DNA of 5,726 nt from Bacteroidota bacterium (GTDB lineage Bacteria > Bacteroidota > Bacteroidia > Chitinophagales > UBA10324). Below, one piece after another: positions 1 through 5,726 of the stretch. A model generated the notes under the pieces. The model made no database searches. It was not told the DNA's origin and saw only the letters and a program-made list of their open reading frames with translations. Position numbers and translations under genes: made by a program. The DNA is taken from NCBI GenBank assembly GCA_003455275.1, contig DMRR01000180.1, forward strand, positions 1 through 5,726. The letters run 5' to 3'. Each line of letters begins with the position of its first letter. The stretch's first letter is position 1.

Positions 1-1277
1 TAATGATTGCACTGTTTGGTGTGAGCTTCGCTTTTCCATTTTTATTCTATCCATGTATCGGAGCGCTCGTGCTACTAGTCACGGCGTTTATTTCGGATAT
101 TTTTCTATTGTTTAATTCTCAAATGAGAATTAAAGCAGTCCGCAAAGTGCCCCCCGTTCTTTCACTTGGAGAATTACAGCATGTTGAATTACAGATAGCA
201 AATCTTTCGCCGTTAAGTGTGAGCGCGAGTGTGGTGGATGAGTTGCCAGTGCAAATGCAGGAACGGAATTTCAAACTCAACCTGAAAATTTCAGAGGGCG
301 AACGAAAAAAAATCAACTATACTCTTCGCCCTGTAATTCGCGGAGAGTATCTGTTTGGCAACATCAATATTTTTCTGCGAAGCATTCTTGGTTTGGTGGA
401 AAGAAGATATGTGGAACTGTGCGAACAAACAGTTGCAGTTTTTCCGAACATCATTCAAATGAAAAAGTTTGAATTGATTGCTTTCTCCCGAATCAGCACG
501 CTGCAAGGTTTGCGGAAAATGCGCCGCCTCGGTCACAGTTATGAGTTTGAACAAATAAAAAATTATGTGCAGGGCGATGACATAAGAAGTGTAAACTGGA
601 AAGCCACCGGAAGAAAAAATGAACTGATGGTAAATCAGTATGAAGATGAGCGCGCGCAACAGATTTATTGCATCATTGACAAAGGCAGAATCATGCACAT
701 GCCGTTTCTCGATTTGAGTTTGCTCGATCATGCGATTAACACTTCACTCGTGATTACAAACATTGCTTTGCGCAAGCACGATAAAGCAGGATTGGTTTCG
801 TTCGCGGATAAATGCGATGTGTATGTGAAGGCGGAAAAAGGAGGAACGCAACTCCGAAAAATTATGGAGCAACTCTACCGCGAGAAAGAGCGGTTGCTCG
901 AATCTAATTTCGAAAACCTTTATTCTGTAGTTCGCAACAGAATTACACAACGAAGTTTACTTTTTTTATTTACGAACTTCGAAAGTTTGTATGCGATGGA
1001 GCGTGTAATGCCGCTGCTTCGTAAAATGAATATGCGACACTTATTAGTGGTTGTATTTTTTCAGAACACGGAAATTCAGGATTACTCACAACAGAAATCC
1101 GGCACAGTAGAAGATATTTATTACAGAACAATTGCCGAAAAATTTTCTGCAGAGAAGCTTCAAATCGTTCAGCAGCTGAACACTTATGGAATTCAAAGCA
1201 TACTCACGCGCCCTGAAGAACTCGCCATGAATACAGTGAACAAATATTTGGAGTTGAAATCCAGAGGGTTGGTTTAA
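1..1277 (+). CDS. DUF58 domain protein with degenerate vWA-like fold, 5'-partial
   Basis: A membrane-anchored DUF58 protein. Residues are numbered from the Met at position 3. Residues 1-37 form two closely spaced hydrophobic segments, followed by a beta-rich region (about 42-150). The DUF58 signature GDDIRSVNWKATGR lies at 191-204. A vWA-like domain follows, with strand IYCIIDKGRIM at 221-231, where a canonical MIDAS site would read DxSxS. The true start is probably upstream: Bacteroidota relatives carry some 15-20 residues before the first hydrophobic segment. Bases 1-2 (TA) can only end a sense codon (NTA), so the frame is open to the window edge. DUF58 genes usually follow a MoxR AAA+ ATPase gene and are thought to act with it in envelope or complex-assembly functions; the exact role is unknown. 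The gene ends 11 bp before a convergent gene. Family assignment is very secure; function is not. Confidence 0.93.
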   Translation, partial: MIALFGVSFAFPFLFYPCIGALVLLVTAFISDIFLLFNSQMRIKAVRKVPPVLSLGELQHVELQIANLSPLSVSASVVDELPVQMQERNFKLNLKISEGERKKINYTLRPVIRGEYLFGNINIFLRSILGLVERRYVELCEQTVAVFPNIIQMKKFELIAFSRISTLQGLRKMRRLGHSYEFEQIKNYVQGDDIRSVNWKATGRKNELMVNQYEDERAQQIYCIIDKGRIMHMPFLDLSLLDHAINTSLVITNIALRKHDKAGLVSFADKCDVYVKAEKGGTQLRKIMEQLYREKERLLESNFENLYSVVRNRITQRSLLFLFTNFESLYAMERVMPLLRKMNMRHLLVVVFFQNTEIQDYSQQKSGTVEDIYYRTIAEKFSAEKLQIVQQLNTYGIQSILTRPEELAMNTVNKYLELKSRGLV

Positions 1278-1288
1278 GACAAAATCTT

Positions 1289-4200
1289 TCAGCGCAGCAG
1301 TGTTACATTCCCTTTCCTGCTTACAGAATTTCCTAATCTGTTTTTCCCTGAAATATCAAAAACATATACTCCGGCATCACAATTTTTATCAAGATATTTT
1401 CCATCCCAATATTCATTTATATCTTCAGTTTCAAATATCAATTCGCCCCAGCGATTGTAAATACGCAAGTAATTCAAATAGAAATTTTGTGCGTTCAATA
1501 TGTGAAATAAATCATTGTGTCCGTCATTGTTTGGAGTGAATGCTGTAGGAACCTCCATATCAGTGCAATTATTGAAATTGACCTGAACAGTATCAAATGC
1601 CTCGCAGCCAAAATTATCTGTTACTACTACTGAATATTCACCTTGCTGCTCAATTGTGTCATACTGCAAAGTATTTCCGTTTTGCCAGACATATGAAGCG
1701 AAACCATTTCCTGCGTCCAAAACTATCAGTGTAGCATTGCACGGAATTGTAAGATCGTTTCCTAATGATACGGTTGGCAAATCCATCGTGATTGAAATCA
1801 TGGCGGTATCAACACAGCCGCTATCATTCGTTCCGGTGAGAATGAAATTTTCTGACTGAAGAATTATTTCATTAATTGAAACAGAAGTTTGATTTCCCGG
1901 CAGCCAGGTAAAATTTGCTTGCTCACTTGCATTTGCTACAAGATGAACACTGTCGCCATAGCAAATAATATTTCCACTTTCAGTAATTGAAACACTAAAT
2001 GCAAGGGGTTGAGTGATGGAAATTGTTTGTGACTGCGCACATCCATTGGCATCAGTGACTGTATAAGTGTGATTGCCGGCGCCTCCTATAAAATCACCTG
2101 TTCCCGAAAAAGGGAGCGTTCCGCCATTTGCGGTTACATGAACAGTTGTAGTTCCTCCGAAGCAACTTATAGTTCCGGCTATCACAGTGATGTTAAGTTG
2201 CGGTGGTTCGGTGAGGGAAAAGTTTACTGTATCAGCGCAGCCATGCGCATCGGAAATTATGTAATTGTAATTGCCTGAACCAAGAGTAAAGATTCCGGTT
2301 CCGGTGTAAGGAGTTGTTCCTCCGCTTGCAGTAATGTTTACATCAGCAGAATCTCCGAAGCAATTAATCACTGCATTTGAAACGCTTGTTGCCAACACAT
2401 TTGGTGAATTCACAATTACAGAATCAACTGCTGTAGCTCCGAGAGAATCTGTCACTGTTACAAAATAATTTCCAGCGCATAGATTGAAAATAGAATCGTT
2501 AGTTGACCCATTGAAACTCCAGATGAAATTATACGGTGCGGTGCCTCCGGTTGGAATTACAAATGCGTAACCATCACAATTTCCTGAACAGGAAACAGGA
2601 GTTGAAATTGTATTAACCTCAAGTGGAAGATTAATAATTGGATTGAGTGGTTCAAACTTTACAATGTAGGAGTCATCACCTGATATATGAGCACCAACAA
2701 AATAAGACCCAGTAGCTGAATTGAGAATTGCATTTGAATTTATACCATTCCATTCACCAACTGCGTAGATATCTCCCTGGCTGTTTACAGTCACTGAGTT
2801 TGCCATATCAGCTCCTATACTTCCAAATAATGTAGCCCAATGAATCACCCCGTTTTGATCAAATACAGAAATTACATCGTCTCTGTTTGTTCCGTTAAGC
2901 ACGCCTTGAAAAAATGCTCCGTTACCCGGGTTTAATAAAAAAAGATCAGAACTCTTAGAAAGAAATGTTAGGTAAACATTTCCGAACGAATCAATAAATA
3001 ACGGATTCGCATACGAAACGGAACCATAATAGCACAATTGATCAATACTGGTTCCACCATAATAAGTGCTCCATTGAAGCGAGCACGAAGAATTGAATTT
3101 TGAAATATAAATATCTGTAGTGCCACCTAATGAGTTTTGAAAATAAGCTCCTCCCCCGGGATCATTGGTTGGGAAATTTGGAGAATCAGTTTCGCCGGTT
3201 AAATAAAAATTTCCTGAAGGATCAGCAGCACAACTTATTCCTCTGTCATATCCTGAGCCACCTAAAAAAGTACTCCAAATTAAATTTTCGTTAATGTCAA
3301 ATTTCATTGCGAATGAAGATGAACTTCCGCCATTAAAAACTGATTGGTTATATGCTCCAGATAAATTTTGAATCGGATAATCTGGCGAGGTGGTAATTCC
3401 GGTGGCCAACAAATTTCCGGGTACATCAGTTGAGAGAGAAATCCCTTTATCATCGTAGCTGCCTCCAACATAAGTTGACCATTGCCTTACACCATTATTG
3501 CTAAACTTAATAATGAAATTATCATATTGAGCCAGGGCGTAAAGACCTGCTTGATAAAAAGAACCACCACCAGCATTTTGTACTGGAAAATTTGATGAAT
3601 TGGTATAACCACCGGCAAATAGATTTCCCAGGTTATCAGTTGTCAGAGAAAAAATCCAGTCTTCTCCATCACCTCCGTAAAATGTGCTCCAGTTAAGGAT
3701 TCCATTAACATCAAATCGGGCAATGAAAGCGTCTAAGCCGCCACCACCAGATGAGCTTTGAAAGTACGCGCCTCCGCCGGGATTTTGTAAAGGAATAGTA
3801 GGTCCATAATCATTACCTGAAATAAAAATATTTCCGTTGCTATCAACAGCATGCGCCCGCGCACCTACAAGGTCAGTTGCCCCGAAATAAGTTGACCATA
3901 ATAATTGGTTTGCTGAATTAAATTTTGAAATGAAAGCATCACTTTGTCCAGTGAATGTCCCCATATAAAATGCTCCGCTGCCTTGATCCATCACCGGAAA
4001 ATCAGCAGAAGATGTGTATCCGCTTACAATCAAATTATCAAATGGATCAGTAGAAGCATTAGTTATTCCTTCAATACCAGTACCTCCATAATATGTTCCC
4101 CATGCAAGTGCAAGCGGTGGATCAATCACCAAATCTTTTTCATGATTGTAATCTGAAATGTTGAATGCAATTTCATTTTCAAGAGTGAGAAAATAATTGG

Positions 4201-4882
4201 AAGTGATTTTATTTTCGTTTTGAAAACTTTGTATTTCACCTTCTGTTATCTCACCAAGCGGAGTTTTTATCAAAACGGTTTTCCCATTTTCATCAATAGA
4301 AATTTTTGCCCACTTGTAAATCATTTTTATTGCTGATGCATTTGCGCCTGAATGAATAACAAAATCATATTTCAAACCTGAAGAAGAATCAGAGTGCCAT
4401 ACCCAGTCAATTCCAGGATAAATATTTTTTATTGTAAAATTTTTGAAGTGCCGAACATGTGTAACTCCTTTCAGTAGATTGCTTCTGTAAAAATTTATAT
4501 ACCCGGATTCTTCCTTTCCATACTCAATATTCTCGCGGGAAATTTTTGCTCCTGAAAGAATTACATCCACCCTTGAATATTTAATTTTCAGTTCCGGTTT
4601 TGCATCGCCCACATTTTCTTTTTTGCCTTCCTCGTTTTCTTCCGGCTTAAGAAATACATAGCTGAATCCGGTTTCAGTCACATACAAGTTCAGTCCTGGA
4701 ATTTCTGCTTTGAAGAGAATGAAATCTGCAGACTTTGAATCGGTGGTTAACTCTTGCCCCTTATTTTCAATAAAGGAGGAGGAATTTTTTTTCAGGGAAA
4801 AGTTTAGTTCTTCATTGTGAAACGCAAACGAATTTTCTCCAATGAAAATAAAAAGCAGCAGCAATGAAAAACGAACTGCCAT
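1289..4882 (-). CDS. Secreted T9SS type B surface protein: DUF7948, SBBP propeller and SprB modules
   Basis: A complete 1197-residue secreted multidomain protein. The start at 4882 gives a clean signal peptide (MAVRF, then a Leu/Ile/Phe core, probable cleavage after SFA at residue 20). Residues 36-255 match DUF7948, with FIENKGQ at 37-43, YPGID at 155-159, KYDF at 171-174 and LVIDP at 251-255. Residues 258-745 hold seven SBBP propeller repeats marked by W-[SGA]-T. Residues 752-1104 hold a SprB repeat and four related Cys-paired or Ig-like modules. Residues 1107-1197 are the gliding-motility-type (T9SS type B) sorting domain. The product should cross the inner membrane by Sec and the outer membrane by T9SS, then stay on the surface or be released; adhesion or matrix binding is an inference from SprB. 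No enzymatic domain is recognisable. The frame is intact throughout. No Shine-Dalgarno sequence precedes the start, as is usual in this phylum. Confidence 0.95.
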   Translation of the reverse strand: MAVRFSLLLLFIFIGENSFAFHNEELNFSLKKNSSSFIENKGQELTTDSKSADFILFKAEIPGLNLYVTETGFSYVFLKPEENEEGKKENVGDAKPELKIKYSRVDVILSGAKISRENIEYGKEESGYINFYRSNLLKGVTHVRHFKNFTIKNIYPGIDWVWHSDSSSGLKYDFVIHSGANASAIKMIYKWAKISIDENGKTVLIKTPLGEITEGEIQSFQNENKITSNYFLTLENEIAFNISDYNHEKDLVIDPPLALAWGTYYGGTGIEGITNASTDPFDNLIVSGYTSSADFPVMDQGSGAFYMGTFTGQSDAFISKFNSANQLLWSTYFGATDLVGARAHAVDSNGNIFISGNDYGPTIPLQNPGGGAYFQSSSGGGGLDAFIARFDVNGILNWSTFYGGDGEDWIFSLTTDNLGNLFAGGYTNSSNFPVQNAGGGSFYQAGLYALAQYDNFIIKFSNNGVRQWSTYVGGSYDDKGISLSTDVPGNLLATGITTSPDYPIQNLSGAYNQSVFNGGSSSSFAMKFDINENLIWSTFLGGSGYDRGISCAADPSGNFYLTGETDSPNFPTNDPGGGAYFQNSLGGTTDIYISKFNSSCSLQWSTYYGGTSIDQLCYYGSVSYANPLFIDSFGNVYLTFLSKSSDLFLLNPGNGAFFQGVLNGTNRDDVISVFDQNGVIHWATLFGSIGADMANSVTVNSQGDIYAVGEWNGINSNAILNSATGSYFVGAHISGDDSYIVKFEPLNPIINLPLEVNTISTPVSCSGNCDGYAFVIPTGGTAPYNFIWSFNGSTNDSIFNLCAGNYFVTVTDSLGATAVDSVIVNSPNVLATSVSNAVINCFGDSADVNITASGGTTPYTGTGIFTLGSGNYNYIISDAHGCADTVNFSLTEPPQLNITVIAGTISCFGGTTTVHVTANGGTLPFSGTGDFIGGAGNHTYTVTDANGCAQSQTISITQPLAFSVSITESGNIICYGDSVHLVANASEQANFTWLPGNQTSVSINEIILQSENFILTGTNDSGCVDTAMISITMDLPTVSLGNDLTIPCNATLIVLDAGNGFASYVWQNGNTLQYDTIEQQGEYSVVVTDNFGCEAFDTVQVNFNNCTDMEVPTAFTPNNDGHNDLFHILNAQNFYLNYLRIYNRWGELIFETEDINEYWDGKYLDKNCDAGVYVFDISGKNRLGNSVSRKGNVTLLR
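1292..1564 (-). other. T9SS type B C-terminal sorting domain
   Basis: Residues 1107-1197 match the gliding-motility-associated C-terminal domain. Landmarks are PTAFTPNNDGHNDLF at 1112-1126, IYNRWGELIF at 1141-1150, WDGKYL at 1159-1164, GVYVFDI at 1171-1177 and a final KGNVTLLR. This domain directs export through the type IX secretion system. In type B cargo, such as SprB, surface delivery usually also needs PorV/SprF-like partners, none of which is in the window; sprF-like genes often sit beside sprB-like genes, and the two flanking genes here are not such partners. Confidence 0.92.
1571..2629 (-). repeat. SprB repeat plus four related Cys-paired/Ig-like modules
   Basis: Residues 752-1104 contain about five modules of 66-75 residues. 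Module 1 is a SprB repeat (VSCSGNCDG at 763-771, LCAGNY at 801-806). Modules 2 and 3 are close relatives of each other: Cys841/Cys882 and Cys907/Cys948, both 41 residues apart, about 26 of 56 aligned residues identical by eye, each with a GTG-x-F turn and a D-A-x-G-C-A end. Modules 4 and 5 are looser Ig-like units with Cys974/Cys1023 and Cys1048/Cys1093. Such modules form extended stalks in SprB and other Bacteroidota surface adhesins. The cysteine pairing is inferred from spacing. Confidence 0.8.
2648..4111 (-). repeat. Seven SBBP beta-propeller repeats (protein-level tandem repeat)
   Basis: Seven repeats in residues 258-745 each begin near a Trp, at residues 261, 329, 398, 468, 536, 604 and 682; the spacings are 68, 69, 70, 68, 68 and 78 residues. 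Each unit follows roughly W-[SGA]-T-x-x-G, then D-x-x-G-N-h, then T/S-G, then a G-[AS]-[YF] turn, then D-x-h-h-x-[KR]-F. In DNA the period is about 204-210 bp, but the copies have diverged. Seven units suit a single closed seven-bladed propeller. Repeats 6 and 7 are the least regular: TG becomes TF in repeat 6, and the D-F-P turn is lost in both. Confidence 0.88.
4118..4777 (-). other. DUF7948 domain of the secreted surface protein
   Basis: Residues 36-255 carry the landmarks of the domain that commonly precedes SBBP repeats: FIENKGQ (37-43), YPGIDWVW (155-162), GLKYDF (169-174), a TPLGEITE stretch (207-214) and the closing LVIDP (251-255). The usual Trp after ENKGQ is Glu here. A strongly charged Glu/Lys-rich stretch (about residues 79-101) sits between the first hairpin and the next strands and is probably a surface loop. 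The domain has no established function. Confidence 0.8.
4823..4882 (-). other. Sec signal peptide of the secreted surface protein
   Basis: Residues 1-20 show a short basic start (Arg4), a hydrophobic core rich in Leu, Ile and Phe at about 6-14, and a small-residue cleavage context SFA before Phe21. No lipobox cysteine follows, so this is a type I signal peptide, not a lipoprotein signal. It fits the T9SS sorting domain at the other end: T9SS cargo enters the periplasm through Sec first. Confidence 0.85.
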
Positions 4883-4886
4883 AGCG

Positions 4887-4904
4887 TGAGTTTTATGAAA
4901 CTCA
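4887..4904 (-). repeat. Perfect 7-bp palindrome with 4-nt loop just upstream of the start codon
   Basis: TGAGTTT and AAACTCA flank a 4-base centre. The palindrome ends 4 bases before the ATG of the secreted protein gene and overlaps the candidate -7 box by two bases. It has no following T-run on either strand, so it does not look like a terminator. It could be an operator or a weak leader hairpin near the ribosome binding region, or chance. Confidence 0.4.
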
Positions 4905-4910
4905 AATGTA
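4903..4910 (-). promoter_or_regulatory. Candidate Bacteroidota -7 promoter box for the secreted protein gene
   Basis: The minus strand reads TACATTTG, a full match to the Bacteroidota -7 consensus TAnnTTTG, ending 20 bases before the ATG at 4882. A leader of roughly 14-17 nt would follow. The matching -33 TTTG element is not clear; only T-rich bases lie at the expected distance. The box sits in the 67-bp gap after the ATPase gene, so the surface protein could have its own promoter even though both genes point the same way. Confidence 0.45.
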
Positions 4911-4949
4911 GAATCTATTTGAAAGTGTAATGGAAAATTGCAGCAGGAT

Positions 4950-5726
4950 TTAACCCGCCCAATTCTCTTTATCTAAGCTGCGATAATGAATCGCCTCAGC
5001 AAGATGTTCGGTTTTTATGTCTTCACTTCCGGCAAGATCAGCTATAGTTCGCGCAACCTTTAGAATGCGGTCATATGCGCGAGCGGAAAGATTCAATCGC
5101 TCCATCGCAGTTTTCAAAAGTGTTTCGCTCGCTTGAGAGAGTTTACAAATCTCACGCACTTGCTTGCTTCCCATCTGCGCGTTCGCATGAATGTTTTTGT
5201 TGTCTTTGAATCTTTCAATTTGAATTTCTCTTGCTTTCTCCACGCGTTCCCTAATTGAAAAACTTTTTTCAGAAGTTGACTTCGATGAAAGTTCAGTGAA
5301 TGCAACCGGAGTTACTTCCACATGCAAGTCAATCCGATCGAGCAGCGGGCCGGAAATTTTGTTCAGATATTTCTGAACTACACCAGGAGCACATACACAT
5401 TCTTTTTCAGGATGATTGTAGTATCCACAGGGGCATGGGTTCATAGAAGCAACGAGCATGAAACTCGAAGGATAATCAACAGAAAATTTTGCACGCGAAA
5501 TCGTAACTTTTCTTTCTTCCATTGGCTGACGCAAAACTTCAAGAACAGTTCTCTTGAATTCAGGAAGCTCATCCAAAAACAAAACTCCATTGTGTGCAAG
5601 AGAAATTTCCCCCGGCTGCGGATTGTTGCCGCCTCCAACCAATGCCACATCACTTACGGTGTGATGCGGTGAACGAAACGGTCGCATACTTACAAGTGCT
5701 GATTCTGCAGCAAGTTTTCCGGCAAC
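4950..5726 (-). CDS. comM: ComM/YifB family Mg-chelatase-like AAA+ ATPase, 5'-partial (C-terminal half)
   Basis: The visible 258 residues are the C-terminal half of a roughly 510-residue protein; the S5-like N-terminal domain and Walker A lie beyond the right edge. Visible in order: RPFRSPHHT (15-23), GEISLAHNG (39-47), Walker B VLFLDE (48-53), sensor-1 region ASMNPCPCG (93-101), four Cys in two C-x-C pairs (98, 100, 110, 112), SGPLLDRID with the likely arginine finger (125-133), and the C-terminal lid with [18 protein letters not shown] (214-231). The Met at 5687 is internal: the frame continues upstream as family-like sequence (VAGKL...) to the edge, and relatives usually have Thr there. 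ComM is a hexameric helicase that extends strand exchange by branch migration during natural transformation; older names link it to Mg chelatase by sequence only. The gene ends 67 bp before the secreted protein gene on the same strand. Confidence 0.95.
   Translation of the reverse strand, partial: VAGKLAAESALVSMRPFRSPHHTVSDVALVGGGNNPQPGEISLAHNGVLFLDELPEFKRTVLEVLRQPMEERKVTISRAKFSVDYPSSFMLVASMNPCPCGYYNHPEKECVCAPGVVQKYLNKISGPLLDRIDLHVEVTPVAFTELSSKSTSEKSFSIRERVEKAREIQIERFKDNKNIHANAQMGSKQVREICKLSQASETLLKTAMERLNLSARAYDRILKVARTIADLAGSEDIKTEHLAEAIHYRSLDKENWAG

Noticed and set aside
291..731. Minus-strand open frame of 146 codons inside the DUF58 gene
   Set aside because: It lies wholly antisense to a strongly family-matching gene and its translation has no recognisable domain.
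1300..2278. Several plus-strand open frames antisense to the secreted protein gene
   Set aside because: They are short, without recognisable motifs, and opposite a continuous frame whose domains are clear.
2648..4111. DNA tandem repeat or CRISPR-like array
   Set aside because: The period of about 204-210 bp reflects protein repeats. The DNA copies are well diverged, with no short identical repeats separated by unique spacers.
4887..4904. Palindrome as an intrinsic terminator of the ATPase gene
   Set aside because: The stem is AT-rich and no T-run follows on the minus strand; it sits against the next start codon.
5322..5672. Plus-strand open frame of 116 codons opposite the ATPase gene
   Set aside because: It is antisense to highly conserved ComM/YifB motifs and has no family features.
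5685..5687. Met codon as the start of the ATPase gene
   Set aside because: It would begin the protein in the middle of the AAA+ domain without Walker A, and the frame stays open and family-like up to the window edge. The gene is cut by the edge, not truncated in the genome as far as can be seen.
4950..5726. True magnesium chelatase subunit for chlorophyll or cobalamin synthesis
   Set aside because: The NPCPCG...C-x-C sequence and the C-terminal lid are those of ComM/YifB, and no pigment or cobalamin genes are nearby.

Overview
The window looks like a Bacteroidota chromosome (Flavobacteriia/Sphingobacteriia/Chitinophagia-like; I cannot place it more closely). Three things point there: a secreted protein with a type IX secretion (T9SS) type B C-terminal sorting domain and SprB-type repeats, a TAnnTTTG-type promoter box with no Shine-Dalgarno sequence, and phylum-typical versions of a DUF58 protein and a ComM/YifB ATPase. 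The DNA is moderately AT-rich and tightly packed. I see no RNA genes, insertion sequences, CRISPR arrays or phage genes.

Layout, left to right. (1) Positions 1-1277, plus strand: a DUF58 protein cut by the left edge, probably the last gene of a rightward unit whose usual partner, a MoxR-type ATPase, would lie outside the window. (2) Positions 1289-4882, minus strand, convergent with the first gene across only 11 bp: a complete 1197-residue secreted protein. Its parts in order are signal peptide, DUF7948 domain, seven SBBP propeller repeats, about five SprB/Ig-like modules and a T9SS type B sorting domain. (3) Positions 4883-4949: a 67-bp gap with a candidate promoter box and a small perfect palindrome. 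(4) Positions 4950-5726, minus strand: the C-terminal half of a ComM/YifB (Mg-chelatase-like) AAA+ ATPase that runs off the right edge.

The three genes do not form an obvious pathway. The two edge genes are core-type functions (envelope-associated DUF58, DNA branch migration in transformation). The large surface protein between them is an accessory gene. The most informative details are inside it: a complete seven-repeat propeller whose last two repeats are degenerate, and nine matches to the Bacteroidota O-glycosylation sequon D-[S/T]-[A/I/L/V/M/T], all within the SprB/Ig-like stretch and none elsewhere in the protein. I found no convincing evidence of a wholly new multi-gene system.
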